Part shown: in pieces, positions 29,312 through 38,744 of the stretch
Numbering within the stretch: position 1 is the first letter of the stretch
Layout of the letters: each line of letters opens with the position of its first letter
Origin: Pseudomonas sp. Marseille-Q3773
Lineage (GTDB): Bacteria > Pseudomonadota > Gammaproteobacteria > Pseudomonadales > Pseudomonadaceae
Length of the DNA: 64,000 nt
Assembly: GCF_916618955.1 (NCBI RefSeq)
Contig: NZ_OU745390.1
Span: 5,076,001-5,140,000 of the forward strand
Reading direction: 5' to 3'
Program-made: the position numbers and the translations under genes
Notes under the pieces: model-generated
Told to the model about the DNA's origin: nothing
Seen by the model: the letters and a program-made list of their open reading frames with translations, nothing else
The model's database searches: none

Positions 29312-30682
29312 TCAAACCCGCAGCATATGCACCACCAGGCCAAGCACGGCACAGCCAATCAGCACCTGAATCACCCCCCGCTTGAAGCGGAACAAGGCAA
29401 CCGCTGCCGCAACCGCAATCACTGCCGAAGGCCAGTCGAACGCGCCAGCGAACCCCTTCGGCCAAAGCACGTGGTAACCGAAGAACATCGCCAGGTTCAG
29501 GATCACTCCCACCACCGCCGCCGTAATCCCGGTCAGCGGCGCAGTGAACTTCACCTCGTTATGCGTCGACTCCACCAACGGCCCACCGCCGAGAATGAAC
29601 AGGAACGACGGCAGGAAGGTGAACCAGGTAACCAGGCTGGCCGCGACCGCGCCAGCGAGGAACGGGTGTTCCGTGCCAAACATCGGGTGCAGGTAACCTC
29701 CAACGAAGCCGACAAAGGCCACCACCATGATCAGCGGCCCTGGCGTGGTTTCACCCAGGGCGAGCCCGTCGATCATTTGCGTGGGTGACAGCCAGCCGTA
29801 ATGGCCGACAGCGCCCTGGTAGACATAGGGCAACACGGCGTAGGCCCCGCCAAAGGTCAACAGCGCTGCCTTGGTAAAGAACCAGCCCATCTGGGTCAGG
29901 GTCGCACCCCAGCCGAACGTCAGGGTCAGCAGCGCCATGGGCAGGCACCACAGCGCAGCACCGACCAGCAGCAGGCGCAGCAGGTGACCCCAGCTGAAGC
30001 GGGCATGTTCGGGCGTCGGCGTGTCGTCATCGATCAGCGCCGGGCCATAGCTGTTCTTCGCGGCCCCATGGCCACCACCGATCACGAACTTGTCCGGGGC
30101 GAAGCGACCGCCCGCATAGCCGATCAGCGCGGCGGCCAGCACGATCAGCGGGAACGGCACATTGAGCGCGAAGATGGCCACGAAGGAGGCCGCAGCCATG
30201 GCCCACAGCCAGTCGTTCTTCAGCGCCCGCGAGCCGATCCGGTGGGCCGCATGAACGACGATGGCAGTGACCGCCGGCTTGATGCCATAGAAGATGCCGG
30301 CTACCACCGGCACCTCGCCGAAGGCGATGTAGACCCAGGACAAGCCAATCAGGATGAACAGCGAAGGCAGCACGAACAACGCGCCGGCAATCACGCCGCC
30401 CCATGAGCGGTGCATCAGCCAGCCGATGTACGTGGCGAGCTGCTGGGCCTCGGGGCCGGGCAGCAGCATGCAGTAGTTCAGTGCATGCAGGAAGCGCTTC
30501 TCGCTGATCCACCGGCGGCGCTCCACCAGTTCCTGGTGCATGATCGAAATCTGCCCGGCAGGCCCGCCAAAGCTGATGAAACCCAGCTTGAGCCAGAACA
30601 GGAAGGCTTCGAACAGGCCGACCGGCCGCAAGGCAGCGTGCGGCTTTGACTGTTCGCTCACGGCGGAGGGGATATCAACCAT
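29312..30682 (-). CDS. chrA: Chromate transporter ChrA
   Basis: ChrA is a CHR-superfamily proton-linked chromate exporter. The 456-residue protein is a two-domain (long-chain) member. The first half has FLFWLKLGFISFGGPAGQIS and LLPGPEAQQLATYIGW; the second half repeats the pattern with FFTKAALLTFGGAYAVLPYV and LGETTPGPLIMVVAFVGFVG. Its ATG lies inside the end of chrB, so the two are co-translated. Confidence 0.94.
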   Translation of the reverse strand: MVDIPSAVSEQSKPHAALRPVGLFEAFLFWLKLGFISFGGPAGQISIMHQELVERRRWISEKRFLHALNYCMLLPGPEAQQLATYIGWLMHRSWGGVIAGALFVLPSLFILIGLSWVYIAFGEVPVVAGIFYGIKPAVTAIVVHAAHRIGSRALKNDWLWAMAAASFVAIFALNVPFPLIVLAAALIGYAGGRFAPDKFVIGGGHGAAKNSYGPALIDDDTPTPEHARFSWGHLLRLLLVGAALWCLPMALLTLTFGWGATLTQMGWFFTKAALLTFGGAYAVLPYVYQGAVGHYGWLSPTQMIDGLALGETTPGPLIMVVAFVGFVGGYLHPMFGTEHPFLAGAVAASLVTWFTFLPSFLFILGGGPLVESTHNEVKFTAPLTGITAAVVGVILNLAMFFGYHVLWPKGFAGAFDWPSAVIAVAAAVALFRFKRGVIQVLIGCAVLGLVVHMLRV

Positions 30683-31616
30683 TTTCGATTTCCTCACTTG
30701 CGAAAGCCGTCAGCAGCCCATCGAAGATGCCCCCGGCAACGGTGGTCAGTTGGTCGTCATCGCCGATGCTCGCGCGCAAGCCGGCGAGGACACGCTCGAT
30801 ACCGGGTGCTTCGGAGGGTTGGTAGCCTCCCACATCCAGGTAGTGGATCACACTTGCCAGGCGCGTCAGGCCTGGCTGTTGAACATCAAAACTCTCGATA
30901 AGCGTTTCGAAGGACACCCGCTGCCCGACATGGCTGAACCTGGCGCCATCGAAGTCGAAGCCCAGCGCATCGTCCGGGCAGTCGCCGGGGCTGTCCAGCC
31001 AGATGAACTGCGCCTCGGGATCAATGAAGCGGCGGATAAGCCAGGCACAGGCCAGGCGATCCACCCATGGGCGCTTGCGGGTTGCCCAGCGGCGGCCCTG
31101 GTAGTCGCCGGGTGCCAGGCGGGTGATGGCCTGGTCATAGGCACGTGGCTCATCGGCAGACAAGGCGCGGCTGATGGCCGTCTCGAGCGCCTGCAATGCC
31201 GTGTCGGCCTGAGTGTTCAGGGTGCCCGGGAAGAAGTCGATGGCTGCCAGCTGGGCGAACAGCTTCCTCAGCTTGCGCGCCTGCCGTGCAGTCTGCAGGG
31301 CATTGTCCGGCGACAGGTTCGCCCGGCAGCCGGCAATGTCTGCGAGAAGTTTGCCGTACTCGTCACTGCGGTCGAACAGCCCGCTGAAGCGCTCTTCACG
31401 TTCCGCCAGCGTCAGCAGAAATGCCGTGCCGTTGATGGCCAGCACGTCTCGCTCCACGGCTTCGAACGTTTCGCGCCCCGCGCTTTGTTCCGGCAGCAGG
31501 TATACGCCATCCCGCAGCACAGCGGCACCGCAGGCCTTCAGGGTTCTCCAGGCGCGCATGCGCTCGGTGGCGTTAGCCGTCGGCAGGCCGAGAATCAACA
31601 GCAACCAGTTGATCAA
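30675..31616 (-). CDS. chrB: Chromate resistance protein ChrB
   Basis: The 313-residue protein has an N-terminal ChrB domain and a C-terminal ChrB_C domain, recognised from WATRKRPWVDRLACAWLIRR and the FDGARFSHVGQRVSFETL segment. ChrB senses chromate and regulates chrBA in known systems. The gene precedes chrA and overlaps it by 8 nt. The region upstream (31617-31859) has no supported gene and should hold its promoter. Confidence 0.9.
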   Translation of the reverse strand: MINWLLLILGLPTANATERMRAWRTLKACGAAVLRDGVYLLPEQSAGRETFEAVERDVLAINGTAFLLTLAEREERFSGLFDRSDEYGKLLADIAGCRANLSPDNALQTARQARKLRKLFAQLAAIDFFPGTLNTQADTALQALETAISRALSADEPRAYDQAITRLAPGDYQGRRWATRKRPWVDRLACAWLIRRFIDPEAQFIWLDSPGDCPDDALGFDFDGARFSHVGQRVSFETLIESFDVQQPGLTRLASVIHYLDVGGYQPSEAPGIERVLAGLRASIGDDDQLTTVAGGIFDGLLTAFASEEIENG

Positions 31617-31859
31617 GTAGAGTACTCAACAGAAAATCGATCTACCTCTACATTAATTCAGGTCGAGACAAAAGTAACGGGTCTGTGAATATCGGGCGCC
31701 GTGCTCCCCATGAGGGGCGGTCGCCATGATGATTGCGTTTCGGCAGCAAAGCCGCAGGTTTGACCCGACCGCGAGGGGGGAATAGCATCGCCAGCATGGG
31801 CGAGGGCAAGCGTCAGCCCCTCGACGAATTCACGCAAACCACCAGGTACCTGTAGCGCC

Positions 31860-32300
31860 GTGTTCGAACTCACCAGCTACCTCGGGCTGTTCCTGGCCGC
31901 GTTTGCAGCGGCAACCTTGTTACCCATGCAATCGGAAGCGGCGCTGGTCGCGATGCTGGTGTCCGGGCATTACCTGCCGGTGCTACTGGTCGTTGTGGCC
32001 ACCGCCGGCAACGTGCTTGGCTCAGTGGCGAACTGGGTGCTTGGCCGGGGCATCGAACATTTCCGCCACAAGCGCTGGTTCCCGGTCAGCGAGGCCAAGC
32101 TGGAGAAGGCGCAGGTCATGTACCAGCGCTACGGCTACTGGTCACTGCTGCTGAGCTGGGTGCCGCTGATCGGTGATCCGATCACCCTGGTGGCCGGGGT
32201 CATGCGCGAACCGTTCTGGCGTTTCCTGCTGCTGGTGATCCTGGCCAAGGGTGGGCGTTACCTGGTGCTGACGCTTGTGGTGCTCGGGAGCATGCCATGA
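31860..32300 (+). CDS. YqaA-family (DedA-like) membrane protein
   Basis: This 146-residue membrane protein has the SNARE-associated/DedA-like pattern TLLPMQSEAALVAMLVSGHY, then GNVLGSVANWVLGRGIEHFR and a conserved YWSLLLSWVPLIGDPITLVA loop. YqaA/DedA proteins are thought to flip lipids or support membrane homeostasis. It starts with GTG and overlaps the traX-like gene by 4 nt. Confidence 0.85.
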   Translation: MFELTSYLGLFLAAFAAATLLPMQSEAALVAMLVSGHYLPVLLVVVATAGNVLGSVANWVLGRGIEHFRHKRWFPVSEAKLEKAQVMYQRYGYWSLLLSWVPLIGDPITLVAGVMREPFWRFLLLVILAKGGRYLVLTLVVLGSMP

Positions 32301-33031
32301 CGCAGGACCCCGTCTGCCCGGTGGCAGCGCGGCACACCGGCCAGGACCTGATCAAGTGGATCGCCCTGGTCACCATGGTGCTCGATCACATGCGGTTGGC
32401 CTGGCCGGCGACCGCTGACCTGTTCGTGCTCGGCCGGCTGTCCTTTCCCTTGTTCTGCCTGGCAGTGGCGATCAATGTCTCGCGAAACCCGCAAGGCGAG
32501 TTGTTCACCCGCAGCAACGGACGTTACCTCGCACTGCTGGTGCTGTTCGCTGCGCTTTCCGAAGTGCCTTACCGGCTGGTCGGCACCTCGGGAACCTTCA
32601 ATGTGCTGGTCAGCCTGGCGCTGGGCCTGATGGTCGCCTGGGGGGTGCAGCACCGCACATTCCAAAGCCTGATAATCGCTGGCGCGGCGATTGTGGCGGG
32701 CTATCTGTTGAGCGAACCGCTGATGTACGGCTTTTACGGAGTATTGCTCCCTGCGGCCCTGGTGCTTGCAATCAAGCGACCCGAACGGTTCGTGATGCTT
32801 CCGGTCGCCCTGTGTGTGGTCATCAACCTGCGAACCGACCTCCTCGAACGGGCTGCGCAGCTCGAGCCATTCGCGGTCCTGGCGCTTTCGACCGCAGCCC
32901 TGGCGCCGCTGCTCGGGTTGGCCCTGTTCCGGGCCCGCCTGCCGTTCAAGGTCTTGCCCGTCACGCAGTGGAGCTACTGGTTCTATCCCGGTCACCTGCT
33001 GGCGCTGTCAGGCATTCGCCAGTTGCTGTAG
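32297..33031 (+). CDS. TraX-family membrane protein
   Basis: This 244-residue polytopic protein has the TraX signature LIKWIALVTMVLDHMRLAW and FVLGRLSFPLFCLAVAINVS. TraX was named for F-pilin acetylation, but chromosomal homologues are common and their role is unclear. It is coupled to the YqaA-like gene and its C-terminal WSYWFYPGHLLAL block is present, so it is full length. Confidence 0.85.
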   Translation: MTQDPVCPVAARHTGQDLIKWIALVTMVLDHMRLAWPATADLFVLGRLSFPLFCLAVAINVSRNPQGELFTRSNGRYLALLVLFAALSEVPYRLVGTSGTFNVLVSLALGLMVAWGVQHRTFQSLIIAGAAIVAGYLLSEPLMYGFYGVLLPAALVLAIKRPERFVMLPVALCVVINLRTDLLERAAQLEPFAVLALSTAALAPLLGLALFRARLPFKVLPVTQWSYWFYPGHLLALSGIRQLL

Positions 33032-33042
33032 CGCTCATCACA

Positions 33043-33445
33043 TCAGGCCTTGAGATTGGCCTGTGCCCACTGCTCGGCAGTCGTCACCTGCACGGAATGC
33101 CGTTCATTGAACGTGCCTGCTTTCGGCCAGGCCACGCCTCGGCCCTGGGCAAGCCATGTGGATGCCCAGGCTACGCAACTCATCGATTTCCGCCTTTTTT
33201 TCTGGCGCCTGGGTATTGATGGTTTCAGCAAGCCGTTCCGATGGCTGAGGATGCGCAAGGAAGTTGATTGGACGCTGAGCGGCCTGATGACGACGGTCAA
33301 TGCCGCTACAGCTTTGGCACCAATCGTTAGCTTTCTTATAGTTATTTGCAAATAACCGCCAATAAAGTCGATATTCTTGCAATTTTTCTCGGTATTGGTC
33401 GCGCATGAGGAAAAAAACGCAATCCAGACCAACGTCATTCGGCAT
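33043..33445 (-). pseudogene. Possible C-terminal gene remnant
   Basis: The 33,032-33,525 gap has no intact gene I can support. Leftward, two overlapping frames each hold a plausible stretch: KKAEIDELRSLGIH in one, then GRGVAWPKAGTFNERHSVQV and TTAEQWAQANLKA to a stop in the other. A single frameshift near 33,155 would join them. I do not recognise the family. The rightmost part of the gap holds the leuA promoter region. Confidence 0.3.
33341..33356. promoter_or_regulatory. 16-bp perfect palindrome upstream of leuA paralogue
   Basis: GTTATTTGCAAATAAC is self-complementary over all 16 bases and lies about 170 bp before the leuA paralogue ATG, in an AT-rich stretch. Such a site suits a dimeric regulator. 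It is a candidate operator; no regulator can be matched to it from sequence alone. Confidence 0.5.
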
Positions 33446-33525
33446 AGATTGGATCCAATGCTAGAGTTAGTCGTCGTCTCGTCGGCGGCCATCACGATCC
33501 GTCACAGGCAAAGGAGAACGCCGCC

Positions 33526-35223
33526 ATGATGTTGAAGGACCCTTCCACCAAGTACCGTCATTTCGCCACCGTGGATCTCCCTGATCGCACCTGGCCGGGC
33601 AAGGTACAGAAAGTGGCACCCACCTGGTGCAGTGTCGATATGCGAGACGGCAACCAGGCCCTGATAGAACCGATGAATGCCGAGCGCAAGCGCCGTTTCT
33701 TCGACCTTCTGGTCAAGGTGGGCTTCAAGCAGATCGAGGTCGGCTTCCCGGCTGCCTCGCAGACCGACTTCGATTACCTGCGCGAGTTGATAGAAAGCGG
33801 TGCAATCCCTGACGACGTCACGATCCAGGTCATGACCCAGGCCCGCACCCACCTGATCGAACGCACCTTCGAAGCGCTCAAGGGCGCGCCGCGGGCGATC
33901 GTGCATGTCTACAATGCCACCGCCCCGGTGTTCCGCGAGGTCGTGTTCGGTGTCGATCGCGCGGGCTGCATCGATATCGCCACCCAGGCCACTCGCGAGA
34001 TCAAGGCGCTGATGCAGGCCAACCCGCAAACCCAGTGGACCTACCAGTATTCGCCGGAAACCTTCTGTTTCACCGAACTGGATTTCGGCCTGGAAATCTG
34101 TGAAGCGGTCATCGACGAGTTTCAGCCAACCCCGTCCAACAAGATGATCCTCAACCTGCCCACCACCGTCGAGGTGTCCACCGCCAACGTGTTCGCCGAC
34201 CAGATCGAGTGGTTCTGCCGCCATGTGAAAAAACGCGACAGCGTGGTCATCAGCGTGCATCCGCACAATGACCGTGGCACCGGGGTCGCTACCGCCGAAC
34301 AAGCCTGCCTGGCGGGTGCCGAACGGGTCGAAGGGACATTGTTCGGTAACGGTGAGCGCACCGGTAACGTCGATATCCTGACCTTGGCCATGAACCTGTA
34401 TACCAGCGGTATCAGCCCCGAGCTGGACTTTTCGGACATCATCCATGTTCAGCGCGAGGTCGAGCATTGCAACCAGCTGCCCACCCACCCCCGTCACCCA
34501 TATGCCGGTGAGTTGGTGTTCACTGCATTCTCCGGGTCGCACCAGGACGCCATCAAGAAGGGCTTCGCGCATCGACGTAACAACCCCGACGGCTACTGGG
34601 AAATTCCCTACCTGCCGATCGATCCGGCCGATATGGGCCGTAGCTACGAGGCGGTGATCCGCGTCAACAGCCAGTCGGGCAAGGGCGGGGTCGCCTATTT
34701 GCTGGAGCAGCAGGGCATCGTGCTGCCGCGTCGCCTGCAGATGGAGTTCAGTGGCCTGGTTCAGCGCGTCGCCGACGCCAAGGGCCAGGAAGTGACCAGC
34801 GAGATGATCCTGTCCTGCTTTACCGAGGACTACCTGCAGCAGGGCAAGCCCTACACCCTGATCCAGCCCGCGGTCACCAGTGACGATGCCGGCACCTACA
34901 TCAATGCACAGTTGGCGTTCGACGGCGGCCGGATAACGCTTGCCGGCAAAGGCAACGGGCCGCTGGCCGGGTTGGTCAATGCCTTCGCCGCCCAGGGGCT
35001 GAACTTCGACATCGCGGACTACCATGAGCATGCGGTGCGTGATGGTGCCCAGGCCGAAGCCATTGCCTACGTGGAAATCCGCGTCAACGGCCAGTTGCTG
35101 TTCGGCGTCGGCAAGGACAACAGCAGCTTGCAAGCCTCGCTGCAGGCGGTGGTCAGCGCCGTGTGCAGGGCGACACGCCAGGGGCTGCTCGAGCCGATAG
35201 GCGACGCGGTCGCCATGGCTTGA
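33526..35223 (+). CDS. leuA: 2-isopropylmalate synthase paralogue
   Basis: LeuA condenses acetyl-CoA with 2-oxoisovalerate, the first step of leucine synthesis; paralogues elongate other 2-oxo acids. The 565-residue protein is full length. It has the DRE-TIM core SVDMRDGNQALIEPM, the metal histidines SVHPHNDRGTG, the GNGERTGNVD motif and the C-terminal allosteric domain (GKGNGPLAGL, DYHEHAV, ASLQAVVSA). It looks more diverged than the housekeeping P. putida LeuA as I recall it, and sits with an AraC regulator and the efflux/biosynthetic island. It may feed the specialised products. AAAGGAG precedes the ATG. Confidence 0.88.
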   Translation: MMLKDPSTKYRHFATVDLPDRTWPGKVQKVAPTWCSVDMRDGNQALIEPMNAERKRRFFDLLVKVGFKQIEVGFPAASQTDFDYLRELIESGAIPDDVTIQVMTQARTHLIERTFEALKGAPRAIVHVYNATAPVFREVVFGVDRAGCIDIATQATREIKALMQANPQTQWTYQYSPETFCFTELDFGLEICEAVIDEFQPTPSNKMILNLPTTVEVSTANVFADQIEWFCRHVKKRDSVVISVHPHNDRGTGVATAEQACLAGAERVEGTLFGNGERTGNVDILTLAMNLYTSGISPELDFSDIIHVQREVEHCNQLPTHPRHPYAGELVFTAFSGSHQDAIKKGFAHRRNNPDGYWEIPYLPIDPADMGRSYEAVIRVNSQSGKGGVAYLLEQQGIVLPRRLQMEFSGLVQRVADAKGQEVTSEMILSCFTEDYLQQGKPYTLIQPAVTSDDAGTYINAQLAFDGGRITLAGKGNGPLAGLVNAFAAQGLNFDIADYHEHAVRDGAQAEAIAYVEIRVNGQLLFGVGKDNSSLQASLQAVVSAVCRATRQGLLEPIGDAVAMA

Positions 35224-35233
35224 GGCGATCGGC

Positions 35234-35968
35234 ATGGAAGCGTTAGGAATGGACTATGGGCATGGCGAGGTGGTGGGTAGCCACTGCCACGCCGATGATC
35301 AGCTGATCTACGCCGCCAGGGGCGTGATGCGCGTGTGCAGTGAGAGTGGCAGCTGGGTAATACCCTGCGGGCACGCGCTATGGGTGCCCGCAGGGGTGAG
35401 CCACGAGATCCGCATGGAAGGTGACGTTTCCATGCGTACCTTGCTGCTCAGCTCGCGGGTCGACCACTGCCAGGTGATCGTGGTTTCCGGGTTGCTGCGC
35501 GAACTGATTCTGGCCGCTTCGCGCATGCTCGGGCAACGCGACGAATCACTCGGCGAACATGTCCGTGCACTGATCCAGGGCGAGCTGGAAACGGCCGAAC
35601 GGATCAACGCCTATGTACCGGTGCCCCGGCATGCAAGGCTACGCGCCTGGTGCGAACGCTTCTTCGACGACCCCGCGCAGGAACTGACACTGGAGCAGTG
35701 TGGCGAGCAACTGAACATGAGCGCCCGCAGTGTTGCCAGGCTGTTCCAGCGCGAAGTCGGCATGTCCTACGGTGAATGGCGTGCGCGCACACGGATGATG
35801 CTGAGCCAGCGCTGCCTGGCGGATGGCATGCCGATCATGAACGTCGCCCTGGAGCATGGCTACCAGAGTGCCAGCGCCTTTGCCGCCGTGTTCAAGCGGA
35901 TCCTCGGTTATACCCCCAGCGACTGGCAGGTCAGCATCCAGGAGAACGCTGCGCCACACGCGCATTGA
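35234..35968 (+). CDS. AraC-family regulator with cupin sensor domain
   Basis: This 244-residue regulator has an N-terminal cupin-like sensor (GSHCHADDQLIYAARGVMRV, then PAGVSHEIRM). The C-terminal AraC double helix-turn-helix holds LTLEQCGEQLNMSARSVARL and GYQSASAFAAVFKRILGYTP. It starts 10 bp after the leuA paralogue, so both are probably one transcript. It may control leuA and the efflux operon behind it. Confidence 0.88.
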   Translation: MEALGMDYGHGEVVGSHCHADDQLIYAARGVMRVCSESGSWVIPCGHALWVPAGVSHEIRMEGDVSMRTLLLSSRVDHCQVIVVSGLLRELILAASRMLGQRDESLGEHVRALIQGELETAERINAYVPVPRHARLRAWCERFFDDPAQELTLEQCGEQLNMSARSVARLFQREVGMSYGEWRARTRMMLSQRCLADGMPIMNVALEHGYQSASAFAAVFKRILGYTPSDWQVSIQENAAPHAH

Positions 35969-36117
35969 TGCAGGTACCAGGGGCGAGCCGGGTGCAACAT
36001 CCGGCTCGCTGTTCGGCAAGGTTGTCCCGATCGCGCGCGTGGTTGTCCGGCTTACGGCAGAAGCGCCTTCCCTCCCTCGTTAATCTGGCATCACTCTTTC
36101 AGACGTGACTTCCCGTG

Positions 36118-37590
36118 ATGCCTGTTTCGCGTTCATTTCCCTTCCTGGCTGCCATTGGCATGATTGCCTGCCTGTCGGCTTGCGCACGTGCCCCGCTGGC
36201 CAAGCCTGGGCCAACGTTGCCGACCGATGCGCTCGCCAGCCTGCCCGCCGGCACAAGCAGGCAAACCCTGCCCGAAGGCTGGTGGATGCTTTACCACGAC
36301 CCGCAGCTCAATAGTTGGGTGCAGCGTTCGCTGGCGCATAACCAGGACCTGGCGCAAGCCGAGGCGAACGTGCGGGCTTTGCTGGCCGGTATCGACGAGT
36401 TCGATGCACAGCGCTGGCCGTCGACCTCCACCAGTTTTGCTGCGACCTATGGCAAGAGCGCTGACGACCAGACCCTGGCGGAGGCCACCGACAGTCACGC
36501 GCCTTCGCAGTGGACGTCCAATCCAGGTATCGAGCTGGCCTATCAGGTCGACGTGTGGGGGCAGGTACGCGACACCATCGAACGGGCCAAGGCGCAGGCC
36601 GATGCCTCGCGCGAAGCCATGGGGCAGGTGCGTCTGGAGGTCGTTGCGCAAACCACGCGCGCCTATATCGATCAATGTGTCTATGGCGCCCGTCTGCAGG
36701 AAGCCAGGCAGTCCTTGCAGACGCTGGACAGGAGCCTGCAACTGAGCGAGCGCCAGCGCCAGGGCGGCATCGCCACCGAACTCGACGGGGAACGCCTGCT
36801 GAGCCTGCGCGAGCAGGTCAAGGCCAGCCTGCCGATGATCGAGGCGCGCCGGCGCATGGCGGTGTACGAACTGGCCATGCTCAGTGGCGAGGAGCCCGCA
36901 GCGTTTGCCAGCGAGACCGCTGCCTGCCGGACCATTCCTTCGCTGGATGCCCCTCTGCCGGCCGGCGATGGCTGGCATCTGCTCGAGCGGCGCCCGGATG
37001 TGCGCAAGGCCGAGCGTGAGCTTCACGCCGCGGCGCTGGACGTGGACATCGTCAGGGCCGATCTGTACCCGAAGGTCAGTTTCGGTGCTTCGCTGACGTC
37101 CTCCGATCATCATCTGGCCAACCTGGGTGACAGCAGCGCGGTGATGTTCGCTGTCGGGCCGCTGATCCGTTGGGAGTTTCCCAACCTCAAGGCCAACCGC
37201 GCACGGGTGCGCAAGGCGCAAGCCTTGCAGGAGGCCGCGCTTGCCCGCTATCGCGGTACTGCCTTGGCGGCGCTCAAGGACGTGCGCCAGGCGTTGGCCC
37301 GCTACGACGGCGAGCGCCAACGCCTGGCGGCGCTGCAGGCGGCATTGGCGCACAGCCAGCGTGGCTTCGACCTGGCTTCGGTCAACCAGCGTGCCGGTAC
37401 CCTCGATGCCTTGCAGTTGCTTGATGCAGAGCGCGACCTGATCAGCGTTCGCGATCGTCATGTGCAGGCCCAAGGTGGGCTTGCCCGTGCACAGATCAAT
37501 TTGTTCCGGGCCCTGGGTGGAGGCTGGCAACAGGCAGCAGCACCTGATTCGGCCCGTGGGTTAGCTGCCGATACTGGAAAACAACCATGA
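36118..37590 (+). CDS. Outer-membrane efflux lipoprotein, NodT/OprM type
   Basis: This 490-residue outer membrane factor has a lipoprotein signal (FLAAIGMIACLSACARAP). The duplicated OEP repeats include PEGWWMLYHDPQLNSWVQRS and LLERRPDVRKAERELHAAAL. It forms the trimeric exit duct for the EmrA/EmrB pair encoded next. A GTG one codon upstream (36115) is possible. It overlaps the emrA-like gene by 4 nt. Confidence 0.92.
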   Translation: MPVSRSFPFLAAIGMIACLSACARAPLAKPGPTLPTDALASLPAGTSRQTLPEGWWMLYHDPQLNSWVQRSLAHNQDLAQAEANVRALLAGIDEFDAQRWPSTSTSFAATYGKSADDQTLAEATDSHAPSQWTSNPGIELAYQVDVWGQVRDTIERAKAQADASREAMGQVRLEVVAQTTRAYIDQCVYGARLQEARQSLQTLDRSLQLSERQRQGGIATELDGERLLSLREQVKASLPMIEARRRMAVYELAMLSGEEPAAFASETAACRTIPSLDAPLPAGDGWHLLERRPDVRKAERELHAAALDVDIVRADLYPKVSFGASLTSSDHHLANLGDSSAVMFAVGPLIRWEFPNLKANRARVRKAQALQEAALARYRGTALAALKDVRQALARYDGERQRLAALQAALAHSQRGFDLASVNQRAGTLDALQLLDAERDLISVRDRHVQAQGGLARAQINLFRALGGGWQQAAAPDSARGLAADTGKQP

Positions 37591-38744
37591 ATGTTGCTGT
37601 TGACGAACCGGTTCTGGCCAACGATGGCCGCCAGGATGATGCTGTTTCCCGCAAGCGGGCCCGGCGCAAGCTGGCGTTGTACGGCGGGGGGGGTCTGCTG
37701 CTGGCCGGGTTGCTGCTGGCCGCCGGGTACTGGTACAGCACCGGGCGCTACATGCAGACCACTGATGACGCGTATGTACGTGCCGACTGGGTTACCTCGA
37801 GCTCGCGCGTGGCGGGCTTCGTCGCCAAGGTCGAGGTGGACGATGATCAGCCAGTCAAGGCGGGCGACGTGCTGGTGCGCCTGCAGGACCGCGACTACCG
37901 CGCGCGGCTCGAGCAGGCCAGGGCCGAGGTGGCAGAAGCCCACGCCGCGTTCGCTGCAGCCCAGGCCCTTGCCCAGGTGGCCGGCGAGCGCATCGAGCAA
38001 CAGCAGCAGGCTATCGTGCAGGCTGAATCGCTGTTGAAGAGCGCCGATGCCGAGCGCCGCCGCAGCGAACTGGACGTCGAGCGTTACAAGGGCCTGGTGC
38101 GTGACAGTGCGGCCACCGAGCAGCGCCTCGAAACAGCCAACGCCAGTGCCGTGCAGGCTCGGGCAGCCTGGCAGGGGGCGCAGGCGCAATTGCGCGAGCG
38201 TCGCTCCCAGCTGGCGATGGCCAAGGCCCAGGCCGTGTACGCCGAGGCGCAGGTCAGGCAGCACCAGGCCGGGCAGGCCAGTGCCGAGGCCCGGTTGCTG
38301 CTGGCGGAACAGGACCAGCAGGACACGCTGATCCGTGCCCCGATCGACGGCGTCGTCGGCCAGCGTCGGGTACGTGCCGGGCAGCATGTGGTGGCCGGGC
38401 AGCCGTTGCTGGCGGTGGTGCCGCTGCAGCAGACCTATATCGTGGCCAACTACAAGGAAACCCAGTTGGCGCGCATGCAGCCAGGGCAGCCAGTGCAAAT
38501 CAGCGTCGACAGCTATTCGGACCGGCAGCTGCACGGGCGGGTGGCGAGTTTTTCACCCGCTTCGGGCAACGTGTTCGCGCTGCTGCCGTCCGACAATGCC
38601 ACGGGCAACTTCACCAAGATCGTGCAGCGCTTTCCGGTGCGTATCCTGCTGGACCAGCCGGTCAACGGACAGCCTATCCGGCCAGGCATGTCGGTGGTGA
38701 CAACCGTCGACACGCGGCCCGTGGAGCCTGCGGATGAGCACTGA
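37587..38744 (+). CDS. EmrA-type membrane fusion protein
   Basis: This 385-residue periplasmic adaptor has one N-terminal membrane helix (YGGGGLLLAGLLLAAGYWY). The HlyD features follow: the first lipoyl half TTDDAYVRADWVTSSSRVAG, a long coiled-coil hairpin (about residues 110-240), and the second half DTLIRAPIDGVVGQRRVRAG. It links the EmrB-like pump to the outer-membrane duct. It overlaps the emrB-like gene by 11 nt. Confidence 0.92.
   Translation: MNVAVDEPVLANDGRQDDAVSRKRARRKLALYGGGGLLLAGLLLAAGYWYSTGRYMQTTDDAYVRADWVTSSSRVAGFVAKVEVDDDQPVKAGDVLVRLQDRDYRARLEQARAEVAEAHAAFAAAQALAQVAGERIEQQQQAIVQAESLLKSADAERRRSELDVERYKGLVRDSAATEQRLETANASAVQARAAWQGAQAQLRERRSQLAMAKAQAVYAEAQVRQHQAGQASAEARLLLAEQDQQDTLIRAPIDGVVGQRRVRAGQHVVAGQPLLAVVPLQQTYIVANYKETQLARMQPGQPVQISVDSYSDRQLHGRVASFSPASGNVFALLPSDNATGNFTKIVQRFPVRILLDQPVNGQPIRPGMSVVTTVDTRPVEPADEH

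Noticed and set aside
31658..31873. 71-codon leftward frame upstream of chrB
   Set aside because: No ribosome site, no recognisable family and it overlaps the GTG start of the YqaA-like gene; more likely promoter region.
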